A stretch of DNA of 45,815 nucleotides from Solirubrobacterales bacterium (GTDB lineage Bacteria > Actinomycetota > Thermoleophilia > Solirubrobacterales > 70-9), in contig JAJTCK010000005.1 of NCBI GenBank assembly GCA_021323175.1, forward strand, positions 1-45,815, in the 5' to 3' direction. Of the stretch, positions 1 to 8,247 are shown piece by piece; the first letter of the stretch is position 1, and every line of letters starts with the position of its first letter. A program made the position numbers and the translations under genes. The notes under the pieces are model-generated. The model saw only the letters and a program-made list of their open reading frames with translations, searched no databases and had not been told where the DNA came from.

Positions 1-531
1 TGGGCAGTTGACGTTCAGCAGGGTGTCGGCGGGCAGCGGCTCCTCGGCGAACTCCTGTACCAGGCGAGCCGTGAAGGCCGCTGCGGTCGAGAAGTCGAAC
101 TCGCTGCCGAGATTGAAGTCCATCTCCCTGCGCGCCGACTGCTGGGAGACCGCGATCGCTGGAATGCCGAGCACAATGCCCTCGAGCGCGGCCGCGACCG
201 TCCCGGAATAGGTGATGTCATCGCCCAGGTTCGCGCCGTGGTTGATGCCCGAGACGATCAGCTCGGGGCGCTCGCCTACGAGCCCCAGCTCGGCGAAGCG
301 CACGCAGTCGACCGGCGTGCCGTCGCTCCCGAACCCGACGCTGCCGTCGGCGAACTCGATCTCCTCGACCCACAGGGGCGACCGCGTCGTGATGCTGCGC
401 GCGGTCGCGCTGCGGTTCGAGTCGGGGGCGATGACGCTCACCTCGAATTCGGGGATCCCGACCAGCGCCTTGCGCAGGGCTTGGAGCCCCTTCGCGCCGA
501 TGCCGTCGTCGTTGGTGACCAGGACGCGCAC
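1..531 (-). CDS. surE: 5'-nucleotidase SurE (partial, C-terminus beyond left edge)
   Basis: SurE is a metal-dependent nucleoside 5'-monophosphate phosphatase of the cytoplasm. The first 177 residues are present. They show the N-terminal VTNDDG metal site (D8, D9), the APDSNRSA segment with S41, and the SGINHGANLG segment with N97, all in family positions. The GTG at 531 is chosen because a TAGAAT -10 box lies 6 nt upstream and the conserved N-terminus begins there. The gene follows truA by 23 bp on the same strand. The reading frame is open to base 1, so the C-terminal part is cut by the window rather than broken. Confidence 0.93.
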   Translation of the reverse strand, partial: MRVLVTNDDGIGAKGLQALRKALVGIPEFEVSVIAPDSNRSATARSITTRSPLWVEEIEFADGSVGFGSDGTPVDCVRFAELGLVGERPELIVSGINHGANLGDDITYSGTVAAALEGIVLGIPAIAVSQQSARREMDFNLGSEFDFSTAAAFTARLVQEFAEEPLPADTLLNVNCP

Positions 532-537
532 GCTTCG

Positions 538-543
538 ATTCTA
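538..543 (-). promoter_or_regulatory. -10 box of a probable leaderless surE promoter
   Basis: TAGAAT fits the actinobacterial TAnnnT consensus. It sits 6 nt before the surE GTG, with no Shine-Dalgarno between. No convincing -35 is seen. Confidence 0.5.
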
Positions 544-554
544 GGTTGCGGCCG

Positions 555-1325
555 TCAGTAGCCGACTGCCGCCAGATAGAGCCCGTGGGCCCGGACGGTG
601 TCCCCCGCCTCCTCCCGCGGGGCACCCCCGAGCAGCGCCGTGAAGTCCCCCAGCGAGCGGCGGCCACTCCCCACCTCGAGCATCGTTCCCACCAGCGCCC
701 GGACCATGCCCCGCATGAACGCGTCGGCCTCGATCCAGAGCTCGAAGACCTCCAGCCCCGCCCTGGGACTGCGCATCGTCGGGCCCAGCGAGCGGCCGCG
801 CCGCCACTCGGCCATCATCACCTGGCGCTCGAAGCGGACGTGCTCCGTCTGCGTGGGCGTGAAGGCGGTGAAGTCGTGGGTGCCCACGACCGCCTCGGCG
901 CAGCGCTCCAGCATCGCCGGATAGAGGCGGTGAGGCCAGAAGAGGGACAGGCCGCGCTCGAAGGGACTGGGAGCCGGCGCGGCAAGGACGCGGTAGCAGT
1001 AGGTGCGGGAGCGGGCGTCCCGGCGCGCGTCGAAGCCCTGCTCGGCCACCGCAGCGCCCCAGACGGCGATGTCGTCGGGCGTCACCGCATTCAGGGCGCG
1101 GTCGAATGAGCGCGGAAGCTCGGCCTCGGTGTCGAAGCTCGCCACCTGTCCCCAGGCATGAACGCCCGCATCGGTTCGCCCGGCGACCGTGAGGCGGGGC
1201 CGCATGCCGAGGACCCGCTCCAGCGCCGCCTCGATCTCCTCCTGCACGGTGCGCTCGCCGGGCTGGGCGGCCCAGCCGGCGAACTCGGCGCCGTTGTAGG
1301 CAAGATCCAGACGGACGGTTGTCAT
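555..1325 (-). CDS. truA: tRNA pseudouridine synthase A
   Basis: TruA isomerises uridines 38-40 of the tRNA anticodon arm to pseudouridine. The 256-aa product is of normal length. It starts with the RLDLAYNGAEFAGW segment and carries the catalytic GRTDAGVHA motif with its invariant Asp. The longer open frame up to 1442 is rejected because the family N-terminus begins at the ATG at 1325. A TACTGT box ends 9 nt before that ATG. truA often directly follows rplQ in bacteria; here a plus-strand gene at 1463 separates the two. Confidence 0.95.
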   Translation of the reverse strand: MTTVRLDLAYNGAEFAGWAAQPGERTVQEEIEAALERVLGMRPRLTVAGRTDAGVHAWGQVASFDTEAELPRSFDRALNAVTPDDIAVWGAAVAEQGFDARRDARSRTYCYRVLAAPAPSPFERGLSLFWPHRLYPAMLERCAEAVVGTHDFTAFTPTQTEHVRFERQVMMAEWRRGRSLGPTMRSPRAGLEVFELWIEADAFMRGMVRALVGTMLEVGSGRRSLGDFTALLGGAPREEAGDTVRAHGLYLAAVGY

Positions 1326-1334
1326 GGCGTCGCG

Positions 1335-1340
1335 ACAGTA
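1335..1340 (-). promoter_or_regulatory. -10 box upstream of truA
   Basis: TACTGT matches TAnnnT and lies 9 nt before the truA ATG. No Shine-Dalgarno is evident, suggesting a very short or absent leader. Confidence 0.4.
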
Positions 1341-1428
1341 ATACGCCGGAGCCGTCGTGGCCCGGCCCTCCCGGCGGCCCCGGCCGGGGACTGTGCGCCG
1401 GCTCACGCTCACGAACCGCCCCCGGGCG

Positions 1429-1434
1429 TAGTCT
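1429..1434 (+). promoter_or_regulatory. -10 box upstream of the 86-aa membrane protein
   Basis: TAGTCT (TAnnnT) lies about 28 nt before the ATG at 1463. This leaves room for a short leader containing the strong Shine-Dalgarno AGGAGGAGGAG. Confidence 0.4.
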
Positions 1435-1462
1435 TCGGCCACACCTAGGAGGAGGAGAAGGA

Positions 1463-1723
1463 ATGGGCAACCTGGACATAACCCAGCGCAACCAACTCGA
1501 GCGCAGCACGCTGTCGGGAAGCGACAGCCTCAGGCGGGGGTCCGAGAGGGGCGCCGCTATCTACAGCGTCGTCGCGCTGATCATCGGAGTAGCGCTCTGC
1601 GTGGTCGCCGTCATGACCATCGAGAACTGGACGCAGTGGCTCGTGCTCGGGGTCATCGTCGTCACGATGATCGGGTTCATGGTCGCGCTCAGCCCCAGCC
1701 GCCGTGGCGTAGAGCAGCACTAG
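1463..1723 (+). CDS. small two-helix membrane protein, function unknown
   Basis: I do not recognise this 86-aa protein. It has a polar N-terminus of about 30 residues followed by two hydrophobic helices (about 32-52 and 58-77) joined by a short ENWTQ turn, then a short basic tail, so both ends probably lie in the cytoplasm. The ATG at 1463 follows a near-perfect ribosome binding site (AGGAGGAGGAG at 1447-1457), which overrides longer upstream starts in the same frame. It is head-on to the ribosomal operon, between rplQ and truA, and divergent from truA. Coding status is supported by the RBS, the -10 box and clean helix pattern; the function is open. Confidence 0.75.
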   Translation: MGNLDITQRNQLERSTLSGSDSLRRGSERGAAIYSVVALIIGVALCVVAVMTIENWTQWLVLGVIVVTMIGFMVALSPSRRGVEQH

Positions 1724-1750
1724 CCGCCAGCGTCACCAGGCCCCATTCAT

Positions 1751-1774
1751 GCGAGGCGCAGCGGTGCCGCTCGC
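1751..1774. terminator. possible hairpin between convergent genes
   Basis: The 62-bp gap between the 86-aa gene and rplQ holds a 12-bp palindrome (AGCGGTGCCGCT) flanked by complementary GCGAG/CTCGC arms. There is no T tract. It may mark transcript ends on either strand. Confidence 0.3.
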
Positions 1775-1785
1775 GAAAACCGGTT

Positions 1786-2139
1786 CTAGACCAGCTCGAG
1801 GAAGACCATCTCAGCCGAGTCCGAGCGGCGTGGGCCGAGCTTGACGATGCGGGTGTAGCCGCCGTTTCGGTCGACGTAGCGCGGCGCGATCTCCTCGAAC
1901 AGCTTGTGCACCACGAACTTGTCCTGGTTCAGCTGGGACAGCGCCTGGCGACGGGCATGCAGGTCCCCCCGCTTGGCGAGCGTGATCAGCTTCTCGAACT
2001 CCGGCCGCAGCGCCTTCGCCTTGGGCTGGGTGGTCTGGATCCGCTCGTGCTCGATCAGCTGCTTGGACATCGTGCGCAGCAGCGAGCGGCGGTGGGCCGC
2101 GTCGCGGCTGAGCTTGCCCTTCTTCTTGGCGTGGCGCAT
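1786..2139 (-). CDS. rplQ: 50S ribosomal protein L17
   Basis: L17 binds 23S rRNA near the peptide exit tunnel. The 117-aa protein opens with the family signature [16 protein letters not shown] and continues through the [14 protein letters not shown] segment to normal length. It is the last gene of the alpha operon (rpmJ-rpsM-rpsK-rpsD-rpoA-rplQ) and follows rpoA by 28 bp. Transcription then meets the opposing 86-aa gene across a 62-bp gap. Confidence 0.98.
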   Translation of the reverse strand: MRHAKKKGKLSRDAAHRRSLLRTMSKQLIEHERIQTTQPKAKALRPEFEKLITLAKRGDLHARRQALSQLNQDKFVVHKLFEEIAPRYVDRNGGYTRIVKLGPRRSDSAEMVFLELV

Positions 2140-2167
2140 CGGCGATCGCTCTCCTCGGACCGGGAGC

Positions 2168-3166
2168 CTACTCCGCGCGCAGCCCCAGGCCGCGGGCGCG
2201 CAGGGTCTCCTGCACCTCCTCGATCGACTTGCGGCCGAAGTTCGGGATGGCGTTCAGCTCCGACTCCGACTTGCGGACCAGCTCGCCGACGGTTTGAATG
2301 CCGGCGCGCTTGAGGCAGTTGTAGGAGCGCACGCCCAGCTCAAGCTCCTCGATCAGGATCTCGTCGAGGCCGTCGGCGCCGGGGACCGGAGCGGCGACCG
2401 CGTCGGCGCCGCTCGCCGCGCCGCCGTTGCCTGCTGCGACGGCCACGGCGCCTTCGCCCCGCAGCTCGTCCACGCGGTCGGCGGTCGTGAAGATCGCCAG
2501 GCTCTTGATCAGGATCTCCGCGGCGTCGCGCAGGGCGGCCCCGGGCTCGATCGAACCGTCGGTCTCGACCTCCAACTGCAGCGCATCGAAGTCGGTGCGC
2601 TGTCCGACGCGTGCCGTGTCGACCGTGTAGGCCGCGCGGCGGATCGGCGAGAAGATGGAGTCGATCGGGATGACGCCGATCGGCCGCTCATCGGACTTGT
2701 TCTCGTCCGCCGGCGAGTAGCCGCGGCCGCGGCCGATCGTCAGGTACATCTCGAGCTTGGTCCGCTTCTCGAGGGTGGCGATCGGGGCCTCGGGGTTCAG
2801 GATCTCGACGCCCGCGGGCAGGTCGATGTCCTTGGCCTTTACTTCGCCGGGGCCGGTGGCGACGAGCGGCGTCTCGACCTCATCGGCGTCGGTGTGCATC
2901 CGCACCACGACGTCCTTCAGATTCAGGACGAGGTCGGTCACGTCCTCCTTCAGCCCGGGGATCGTCGAGAACTCGTGGGCCACGCCCTCGATCCGTACGC
3001 TGGTGATCGCAGCGCCCCCGAGCGAGGAAAGCAGCACTCGACGCAGGCTGTTCCCGAACGTGTAGCCGAAGCCCTTGTCAAGCGGCTCGATCGTGAACGT
3101 GCCCTTGTTGTCGTCTACCTCCTCGGTGGAGATCTTGGGTACCTGGAACTCTGGCAGGGTGGTCAT
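2168..3166 (-). CDS. rpoA: RNA polymerase subunit alpha
   Basis: Alpha dimerises to scaffold RNA polymerase assembly and contacts promoter UP elements and activators through its C-terminal domain. The 332-aa product has the N-terminal dimerisation domain (about 1-235, with [12 protein letters not shown]), a flexible linker rich in Ala/Gly (about 240-265), and the C-terminal domain with RSYNCLKR and NFGRKS DNA-contact motifs. Length is typical for Actinomycetota. It sits between rpsD and rplQ, as in most bacteria. Confidence 0.98.
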   Translation of the reverse strand: MTTLPEFQVPKISTEEVDDNKGTFTIEPLDKGFGYTFGNSLRRVLLSSLGGAAITSVRIEGVAHEFSTIPGLKEDVTDLVLNLKDVVVRMHTDADEVETPLVATGPGEVKAKDIDLPAGVEILNPEAPIATLEKRTKLEMYLTIGRGRGYSPADENKSDERPIGVIPIDSIFSPIRRAAYTVDTARVGQRTDFDALQLEVETDGSIEPGAALRDAAEILIKSLAIFTTADRVDELRGEGAVAVAAGNGGAASGADAVAAPVPGADGLDEILIEELELGVRSYNCLKRAGIQTVGELVRKSESELNAIPNFGRKSIEEVQETLRARGLGLRAE

Positions 3167-3197
3167 CGAATCCTCGTCCGTCTGGGGTTTGAATGGA

Positions 3198-3818
3198 CTA
3201 CTTCGAGTACAGCTCGATGATGAGCTGCTCCTCGACGGGCGCTGAGATCTCGCTGCGCTCCGGCAGCCTCAGCACCTTGGCGGTGAGCGCGTCGTGGTCG
3301 GCCTGGAGCCAAGCGGGTACGCCGGAGGTCAGCTCCGTCGCGTTGCGGACGGTGTCCGCGGCTGCGCTGCCGCTCTTGATCGCGATCACGTCATCGGGCT
3401 TCACCTGGTAAGAGGGGATGTCGACGCGGCGGCCGTTGACCGTCCAATGGCCGTGGCGGACGAGCTGGCGGGCCTGGCGGCGCGAGGCGGCGAAGCCCAG
3501 GCGCACCAGGACGTTGTCCAGCCGGCACTCCAGCAGCCGCAGCAGGTTCTCGCCCGTGACGCCCTCCATCGCGGTGGCGCGGTCGTAGTAGCCGCGGAAC
3601 TGCTTTTCGAGCACCTGGTAGTAGCGCCGAGCCTTCTGCTTCTCGCGGAGCTGCACCCGGTACTCGGACTGGCGCATCCGGCCTCGGCCGTGCTCGCCGG
3701 GCGGATACGAGCGGCGCTCCACGCCGCACTTGTCCGTGAAGCAGCGCGAGCCCTTGAGGAACAGCTTCTGTCCCTCGCGCCGGCACTGCTTGCACTGGGG
3801 AGAAGTGTCGCGGGCCAT
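3198..3818 (-). CDS. rpsD: 30S ribosomal protein S4 (zinc-binding form)
   Basis: S4 nucleates 30S assembly on the 5' domain of 16S rRNA and in many bacteria represses its own operon. The 206-aa product carries an N-terminal four-cysteine zinc site (C9, C12, C26, C31), which marks the C+ form, and the S4 RNA-binding domain (about 95-155, [18 protein letters not shown]). The ATG at 3818 shares its A with the TGA of the rpsK C-terminal frame (TGATG), a coupling design repeated through this operon. Because of the rpsK frameshift, the upstream frame also reads into rpsD without a stop, giving an apparent 297-aa S11-S4 fusion; the internal start is the real one. Confidence 0.97.
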   Translation of the reverse strand: MARDTSPQCKQCRREGQKLFLKGSRCFTDKCGVERRSYPPGEHGRGRMRQSEYRVQLREKQKARRYYQVLEKQFRGYYDRATAMEGVTGENLLRLLECRLDNVLVRLGFAASRRQARQLVRHGHWTVNGRRVDIPSYQVKPDDVIAIKSGSAAADTVRNATELTSGVPAWLQADHDALTAKVLRLPERSEISAPVEEQLIIELYSK

Positions 3819-4091
3819 CAGACACGCCTCCGCTTGCGCGGACGGCAGCCGTTGTGGGCCTGTGGGGTGACTTCCTTGACCGTCGTCACGTCGAGGCCTG
3901 ACCTGGGCAGCGAACGGCGTGCTCTTGCGCGAGCCCTTGAAGCCCGCGCTGCCGGCGGACTCCCACGCGAGCACATTGCCCTCGGTGTCGGTCAGGGTGA
4001 CGATGGTGTTGTTGAACGAAGTCTTGATATGGGCCTGGCCATAGGTGACGTTCTTCTTGGCCTTGCGGCGGCCCTTCTTCGGCTGTGCCAT
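3818..4091 (-). pseudogene. rpsK: 30S ribosomal protein S11, internally deleted and frameshifted
   Basis: S11 forms the 30S platform and is essential. Residues 1-64 (4091-3900) are normal, ending in [12 protein letters not shown]. The next bases jump straight to the codons for the family C-terminus, [19 protein letters not shown] ending PRKRRRV, but in another frame (about 3899-3818). By comparison with the usual S11 about 37 codons plus 2 nt (roughly 113 bp) are missing, including the VKGPGSGRETAIRSLQA region. The correct-frame TGA overlaps the rpsD ATG. As written no functional S11 can be made; an assembly or sequencing error is likely, though a true deletion with a second copy elsewhere is possible. 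Confidence 0.9.
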
Positions 4092-4113
4092 CTGCTCCGG
4101 TCTCCTCGGTCCT

Positions 4114-4491
4114 CTACTTCGCGGGCTTCTTCTTGCCGGCGATGCTCATGCGCTTCGGCCCCTTGCGGGCGCGCGCGTTGGTCTTGGTGCGCTGGCCCCT
4201 GACGGGGAGCCCGCGGCGGTGCCGCAGGCCGCGGTAGGAGCCGATCTCCTGGAGGCGCTTGACGTCCTGCGAGCGCTCGCGGCGCAGGTCGCCCTCGACA
4301 TCGCGCGACTCGACGGCCTCGCGGAGCTTCATCACCTCGTCCTCGGTCAGGTCCTTGACATGGGTGTCGGGGTCGACCCCGGCGCTCTGCGTGATCTCGT
4401 TCGCGGTGGAGCGCCCGATGCCGTACACGTAGGTGAGCCCCACCTCGATCCGCTTGTTCAGCGGGATGTTCACTCCGGCGATTCGAGCCAC
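4114..4491 (-). CDS. rpsM: 30S ribosomal protein S13
   Basis: S13 sits in the 30S head and contacts the P-site tRNA and the 50S subunit through intersubunit bridges. The 125-aa product has the family start [20 protein letters not shown], the YGIGRSTA helix-hairpin-helix and the basic [14 protein letters not shown] tail. It begins with GTG at 4491, one base after the rpmJ stop, so translation is probably coupled. Length and order (rpmJ-rpsM-rpsK) are standard. Confidence 0.98.
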   Translation of the reverse strand: MARIAGVNIPLNKRIEVGLTYVYGIGRSTANEITQSAGVDPDTHVKDLTEDEVMKLREAVESRDVEGDLRRERSQDVKRLQEIGSYRGLRHRRGLPVRGQRTKTNARARKGPKRMSIAGKKKPAK

Positions 4492-4492
4492 G

Positions 4493-4606
4493 CTATCCCT
4501 GCCTCTGCTTGTGGCGGGGATTCGGGCAGATCACGAGCACGGCGCCGCCGCGGCGGATCACCTTGCACTTCTCGCAGATCGGTTTTACCGAAGCTCGGAC
4601 CTTCAT
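4493..4606 (-). CDS. rpmJ: 50S ribosomal protein L36 (zinc-binding form)
   Basis: L36 is the smallest ribosomal protein and stabilises 23S rRNA folding. The 37-aa product ([16 protein letters not shown]...) carries the complete zinc site C11, C14, C27 and H32, so it is the C+ form. It starts at the ATG at 4606. Its usual upstream partner infA is absent; the 152 bp to map hold no gene but a possible promoter. Confidence 0.96.
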   Translation of the reverse strand: MKVRASVKPICEKCKVIRRGGAVLVICPNPRHKQRQG

Positions 4607-4700
4607 CGTCCCTCGCTGCTCGTATCGGACACGGAGTGAGCCCTGCGACCCCAGGAGTCGGATCGCGGGCAGGGAAACCGGCCGGGTGGCCGACTCGGCA

Positions 4701-4706
4701 ATGCTA
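4701..4706 (-). promoter_or_regulatory. possible extended -10 box for the rpmJ-rplQ operon
   Basis: On the minus strand TGCTAGCAT gives a TAGCAT -10 preceded by a TGn extension, about 94 nt before the rpmJ ATG. It lies in the 152-bp map-rpmJ gap where infA would normally be. No clear -35. Confidence 0.35.
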
Positions 4707-4758
4707 GCAGGGGCCTCGAATTCGACTGCTGTGCTGCTGGGCTGAGTCAGACGAGCGG

Positions 4759-5541
4759 CTAGTCGCCGGGTTGCTCGTGCCAGGGGGTGAGCACGCGCGG
4801 CCCGTCCGCGGTGACCGCGACGGTGAACTCGAAGTGGGCGGCCAGCGAGTCGTCCTCGGAGTAGACGGCCCAGCCGTCGTTGCCCATCCGGATCTCCGGG
4901 CCGCCGGCGTTCACCATCGGCTCGATGGCGAGGACCATTCCCTCCTCGAGCAGCGGCCCCTTGCCGGGGTCGCCGAAGTTCGGGATCTGGGGATCCTCGT
5001 GCATCTCGCGTCCGACCCCGTGGCCGACCAGCGAGCGGATCACCGAGAAGCCGTCGATCTCGACGCGGGACTGGATCGCGTGTGAGACGTCGCCCAGCCG
5101 GTTCCCCGGGCGGGCCATGGCGATGCCGTCGAACAGGGACGCCCGGGTGGTCCTGAGCAGCCGGGCGGTTTCGTCATCCACCTCGCCGACGGGCACCGTC
5201 ACCGCGGCGTCCGCGACCCAGCCCTCATGGGTGACGCCGACGTCGATCGAGATGACGTCGCCCTTCTGGAGCTCATAGGGCCCCGGGATGCCGTGTACGA
5301 CCATCGAGTTGGGCGAGGCGCAGATCGAGCCCGGAAAGCCGCGGTATCCCTTGAAGCTCGGGGCCGCTCCCTGGGACCGGATGAACTTCTCGGCGGTCTC
5401 GTCGAGCTGCTTGGTCGTGACGCCGGGCCGGACCTTGGCCTCGAGCATCTGCAGGCACCGCGCCTGGATGCGGCCGGCCGCCGCCATCTGCTCGAGCTGC
5501 TCGGGTGTCTTCCTGATGATTCCGCCGCGGTACATCGTCAC
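4759..5541 (-). CDS. map: methionine aminopeptidase type I
   Basis: This enzyme removes the initiator methionine from nascent proteins. The 260-aa product has all five dinuclear metal ligands in place (D100, D111, H174, E207, E238) and the substrate-contacting H83, offset by three from the E. coli numbering. It starts with GTG at 5541, sharing GTGA with the adk stop; an ATG two codons later (5535) is a possible alternative. Linkage secY-adk-map is the standard end of the spc operon. Confidence 0.97.
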   Translation of the reverse strand: MTMYRGGIIRKTPEQLEQMAAAGRIQARCLQMLEAKVRPGVTTKQLDETAEKFIRSQGAAPSFKGYRGFPGSICASPNSMVVHGIPGPYELQKGDVISIDVGVTHEGWVADAAVTVPVGEVDDETARLLRTTRASLFDGIAMARPGNRLGDVSHAIQSRVEIDGFSVIRSLVGHGVGREMHEDPQIPNFGDPGKGPLLEEGMVLAIEPMVNAGGPEIRMGNDGWAVYSEDDSLAAHFEFTVAVTADGPRVLTPWHEQPGD

Positions 5542-6218
5542 ATCTCCATCTCTTCTTCACGCCGCAGCGTAGCCAGCAGCCCCCTGATGTGGTCCGCCAC
5601 GTCGTCGGGAGCCTCGTCGCCATTCACCTTCTGCAGGATTCCGCGGTCCTCGTAGTAGTCCACGAGCGGCGCGGTCTTGGTCCGGTACTGCTCGAGCCGC
5701 TTCTCGATCACCTCGGGCTTGTCGTCGTCGCGCACGATGAGCGGTGAGCCGTCCACGTCGCAGACGCCCTCCTGGTTCGGTGGGTCGAACTCGACGTGGA
5801 AGACGTGTCCTTCCTGCTCGCAGGTCCGGCGGCCGCCCAGGCGGCGGATGATCTCGTCCTGGGGAACCTCGATCAGGATCGCCGCGGTCATCTTGCGGCC
5901 GAGCTTGTTCATCTCGTCCTCGAGCGCTTCAGCCTGGGGCACGGTACGCGGGAAGCCGTCGAGGATGAAGCCGTCGCTGGCGTCGGGGCCCTCGACCCGC
6001 TCGCCGATCACGCCGATGGTCACCTCGTCGGGCACCAGTTCGCCGCGATCCATGTACTCCTTGGCCTGCTTGCCGATCTGGGTGCCGTCCTTGACCGCCG
6101 CGCGCAGGATATCGCCGGTCGCGTAGTACGGAAGGCGCAGGTCCTCCTGGAGGGCCTCTCCCTGGGTGCCCTTGCCGCTACCGGGCGGCCCGAGAAGGAT
6201 CAGATTCAGCTCTGACAT
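5538..6218 (-). CDS. adk: adenylate kinase
   Basis: Adenylate kinase interconverts ATP + AMP and 2 ADP. The 226-aa long-form enzyme has the P-loop GPPGSGKGT (10-18), the AMP-binding region and the DGFPRT motif (87-92). The LID domain (about 127-165) carries C133, H138, C153 and D156, which resemble the metal-binding LID of other bacterial enzymes, though the spacing is not the classic four-cysteine one. It ends in a very acidic, methionine-containing tail. It lies 48 bp after secY and overlaps map by 4 nt. Confidence 0.97.
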   Translation of the reverse strand: MSELNLILLGPPGSGKGTQGEALQEDLRLPYYATGDILRAAVKDGTQIGKQAKEYMDRGELVPDEVTIGVIGERVEGPDASDGFILDGFPRTVPQAEALEDEMNKLGRKMTAAILIEVPQDEIIRRLGGRRTCEQEGHVFHVEFDPPNQEGVCDVDGSPLIVRDDDKPEVIEKRLEQYRTKTAPLVDYYEDRGILQKVNGDEAPDDVADHIRGLLATLRREEEMEM

Positions 6219-6266
6219 ATCGGGCGGCTCCTCCGCCTCGCGCCCGGGCAGGGCCCGGCACGCGCT

Positions 6267-7538
6267 CTACTTCAGGAAACCCTCGTAGTTGCGCATCATC
6301 AGCTGCGCTTCCAACTGTTTCACGGTGTCCAGCGCGACCCCCACCACGATCAGGATCGAGGTGCCGCCGAAGAAGAAGTTCGCCGACGTCTGGCTGATCA
6401 GGATCGTCGGCAGGGCGGCGACCGCGCCGAGGTAGAGCGCGCCGGGGAACGTCAGGCGGCTCAGGATGCGGTCCAGGTACTCGGCGGTCGGCCGGCCCGG
6501 CCTCACCCCGGGGATGAACCCGCCGTACTTCTTCAGGTTGTCGGCCTGGTCCACCGGGTTGAACGTGACGGCGGTGTAGAAGTAGGTGAAGATGATGATG
6601 AAGAAGACCTCGCCCACGACGTAGGCCCAGCTGTTCGGGCTGAAGAACGCGGCGAAGTCGAGCGCGGCCGGGGTGTTCAGCAGCTGTCCGATCGTCGGGG
6701 GGAACGCCATGATCGAGGCGGCGAAGATGACGGGGATTACCCCCGCCATGTTCACGCGCAGCGGCAGGTATGTGGAGCCTCCGGAGGTCATCCGGCGCCC
6801 GACCACCCTCTTGGCGTACTGGACCGGGATCCGCCGCTGCCCCTCCTGGACGAAGACGATTGCGACGATCACCCCCAGCGCGACGAAGGGCATCATCACG
6901 ACGAACACCGGGTCGGGGTTCGTCCACCATGCCTGCAGGCCCCCCGGGAGGCCCGCGACGATCGAGGCGAAGATCATCAGCGAGATGCCGTTGCCGATCC
7001 CGCGCTGGGTGATCAGCTCGCCCATCCACATGAGCAGGGTGCATCCCGCGGTCAGCGTGATCACGATCAGGAAGACCTTGTTGAACGTCAGGTCTCCTAC
7101 GACGCTGGTGCCGGCCTGGTCCTGGAAGCTCTGGAAAAGGAAGACGTAGCCGATCGACTGCGCGAAGGCCAGCCCGACGGTGAGGTAGCGCGTGTACTGG
7201 GTGATCTTCTGCTGGCCGACCTCGCCCTCCTTCTGCAGGCGCTCCAGCGAGGGCACGACCACGGTCAGCAGCTGCAGGATGATCGAGGCCGTGATGTAGG
7301 GCATGATCCCCAGCGCGAACAGGGACAACCTGGACAGGCTGCCGCCCGAGAAGAGGTTCAGGAAGCCCAAGACGTTGGAGCCGGTGAAGTTCTCCTCGAT
7401 GTCCTTGATGGTCCCCGCGTCCACGCCCGGCGACGGGATGTAGGCGCCCAGCCGGTAAAGCGCCAGGATCGCCGCGGTGAACAGGAGCTTCTTGCGGATG
7501 TCCTGGACGCTGAAGGAGTTGAGGATCGTCTGGAGCAC
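6267..7538 (-). CDS. secY: protein translocase subunit SecY
   Basis: SecY is the protein-conducting channel of the inner membrane and works with SecE (encoded at 36.8 kb) and SecA. The 423-aa product has ten hydrophobic segments and typical motifs, including the GIMPYITASIILQLL helix and the cytoplasmic loops with GGSTYLPLRVNMAGVIP. I place the start at GTG 7538, two bases after the rplO stop and 7 nt after a GGAG ribosome binding site; an open frame up to 7592 lies inside rplO and is not needed. Gene order rplO-secY-adk is canonical. Confidence 0.96.
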   Translation of the reverse strand: MLQTILNSFSVQDIRKKLLFTAAILALYRLGAYIPSPGVDAGTIKDIEENFTGSNVLGFLNLFSGGSLSRLSLFALGIMPYITASIILQLLTVVVPSLERLQKEGEVGQQKITQYTRYLTVGLAFAQSIGYVFLFQSFQDQAGTSVVGDLTFNKVFLIVITLTAGCTLLMWMGELITQRGIGNGISLMIFASIVAGLPGGLQAWWTNPDPVFVVMMPFVALGVIVAIVFVQEGQRRIPVQYAKRVVGRRMTSGGSTYLPLRVNMAGVIPVIFAASIMAFPPTIGQLLNTPAALDFAAFFSPNSWAYVVGEVFFIIIFTYFYTAVTFNPVDQADNLKKYGGFIPGVRPGRPTAEYLDRILSRLTFPGALYLGAVAALPTILISQTSANFFFGGTSILIVVGVALDTVKQLEAQLMMRNYEGFLK

Positions 7539-7540
7539 GC

Positions 7541-8065
7541 CTACTCCGAGGGCTCGGGCTTTGCCGGCGCGGCGACCGCCAGCTCCTCGCACGTGCCCCC
7601 GGCGCCCTCGATCTTCTCCCGCGCCGCGGCGCTGAAGGCGTGCGCCTTCACGGTGAGCTTTGTGGAGATGTCCCCGTTGCCTAGGACCTTCACCGGATGG
7701 GAGCGCTTCGCCAAGCCCTTCTCGCGCAGAGACTCTGGAGTCACCTCATCCCCGGCCGAGAAGCGCTGCTCCAGCTCGGCGACGTTCACCGGCTGGGTCG
7801 TCGTCCGGAACTTCTCGAACGGCATCGACATCTTCTTGTTGGGCCCCCGCAGCTTCCCCATCCGCATGTGGATCGGGTTCTGGCCGCCCTCGTACGCGAG
7901 CTTGCGCTTGCTGCCCGAACGCTGTCCGGCCCCCTTGTGGCCGCGCCCCGACGTCTTGCCATGGCCGGTGCCTTGGCCGCGCCCCACGCGCTTGCGCGGG
8001 CGACGGGACCCCGCGGCTGGCGAAAGGTTGTGCAGGCCGACGCGCTCGGAGCCCTTCTCGCTCAC
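7541..8065 (-). CDS. rplO: 50S ribosomal protein L15
   Basis: L15 is a late-assembly protein whose glycine- and arginine-rich N-terminus threads into 23S rRNA. The 174-aa product has the signature LHNLSPAAGSRRPRKRVGRG, the GQRSGSK segment and the RMGKLRGPNKK motif. It is slightly longer than usual because of a short Ala/Pro/Glu tail. The start overlaps the rpmD stop by 4 nt. Confidence 0.97.
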   Translation of the reverse strand: MSEKGSERVGLHNLSPAAGSRRPRKRVGRGQGTGHGKTSGRGHKGAGQRSGSKRKLAYEGGQNPIHMRMGKLRGPNKKMSMPFEKFRTTTQPVNVAELEQRFSAGDEVTPESLREKGLAKRSHPVKVLGNGDISTKLTVKAHAFSAAAREKIEGAGGTCEELAVAAPAKPEPSE

Positions 8066-8247
8066 TTCTCGTCACCCCCGACGACCACCAGGTGGCCGAC
8101 GACGCGGAGCATGCCCTGAAGCTGCGCGGAGTCCTTGTGGCTCGAGGCCGAGCCGATGCGTCCCAGCTTCAACGAACGCAGGGTCTCGCGCTGGCTCGGC
8201 GAGGCGCCGTTCGCGGAGCGGACCTGCTTGATCTCGACGTCAGCCAC
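8062..8247 (-). CDS. rpmD: 50S ribosomal protein L30
   Basis: L30 is a small protein on the solvent side of the 50S subunit. The 61-aa sequence shows the family pattern: IKQVRSANG near the N-terminus, the [11 protein letters not shown] turn and the [11 protein letters not shown]-terminus. Its start lies 8 nt inside the end of rpsE and its stop overlaps rplO by 4 nt, so all three are probably translated in a coupled manner. Confidence 0.96.
   Translation of the reverse strand: MADVEIKQVRSANGASPSQRETLRSLKLGRIGSASSHKDSAQLQGMLRVVGHLVVVGGDEK

Noticed and set aside
3198-4091. A 297-aa open frame joining S11 and S4
   Set aside because: It is created by the rpsK deletion and frameshift; the middle 26 residues are out-of-frame sequence and rpsD has its own coupled ATG at 3818.
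4607-4700. Possible remnant of infA before rpmJ
   Set aside because: One frame reads ...[18 protein letters not shown] and ends on the rpmJ ATG, but it lacks the IF-1 core and convincing similarity.
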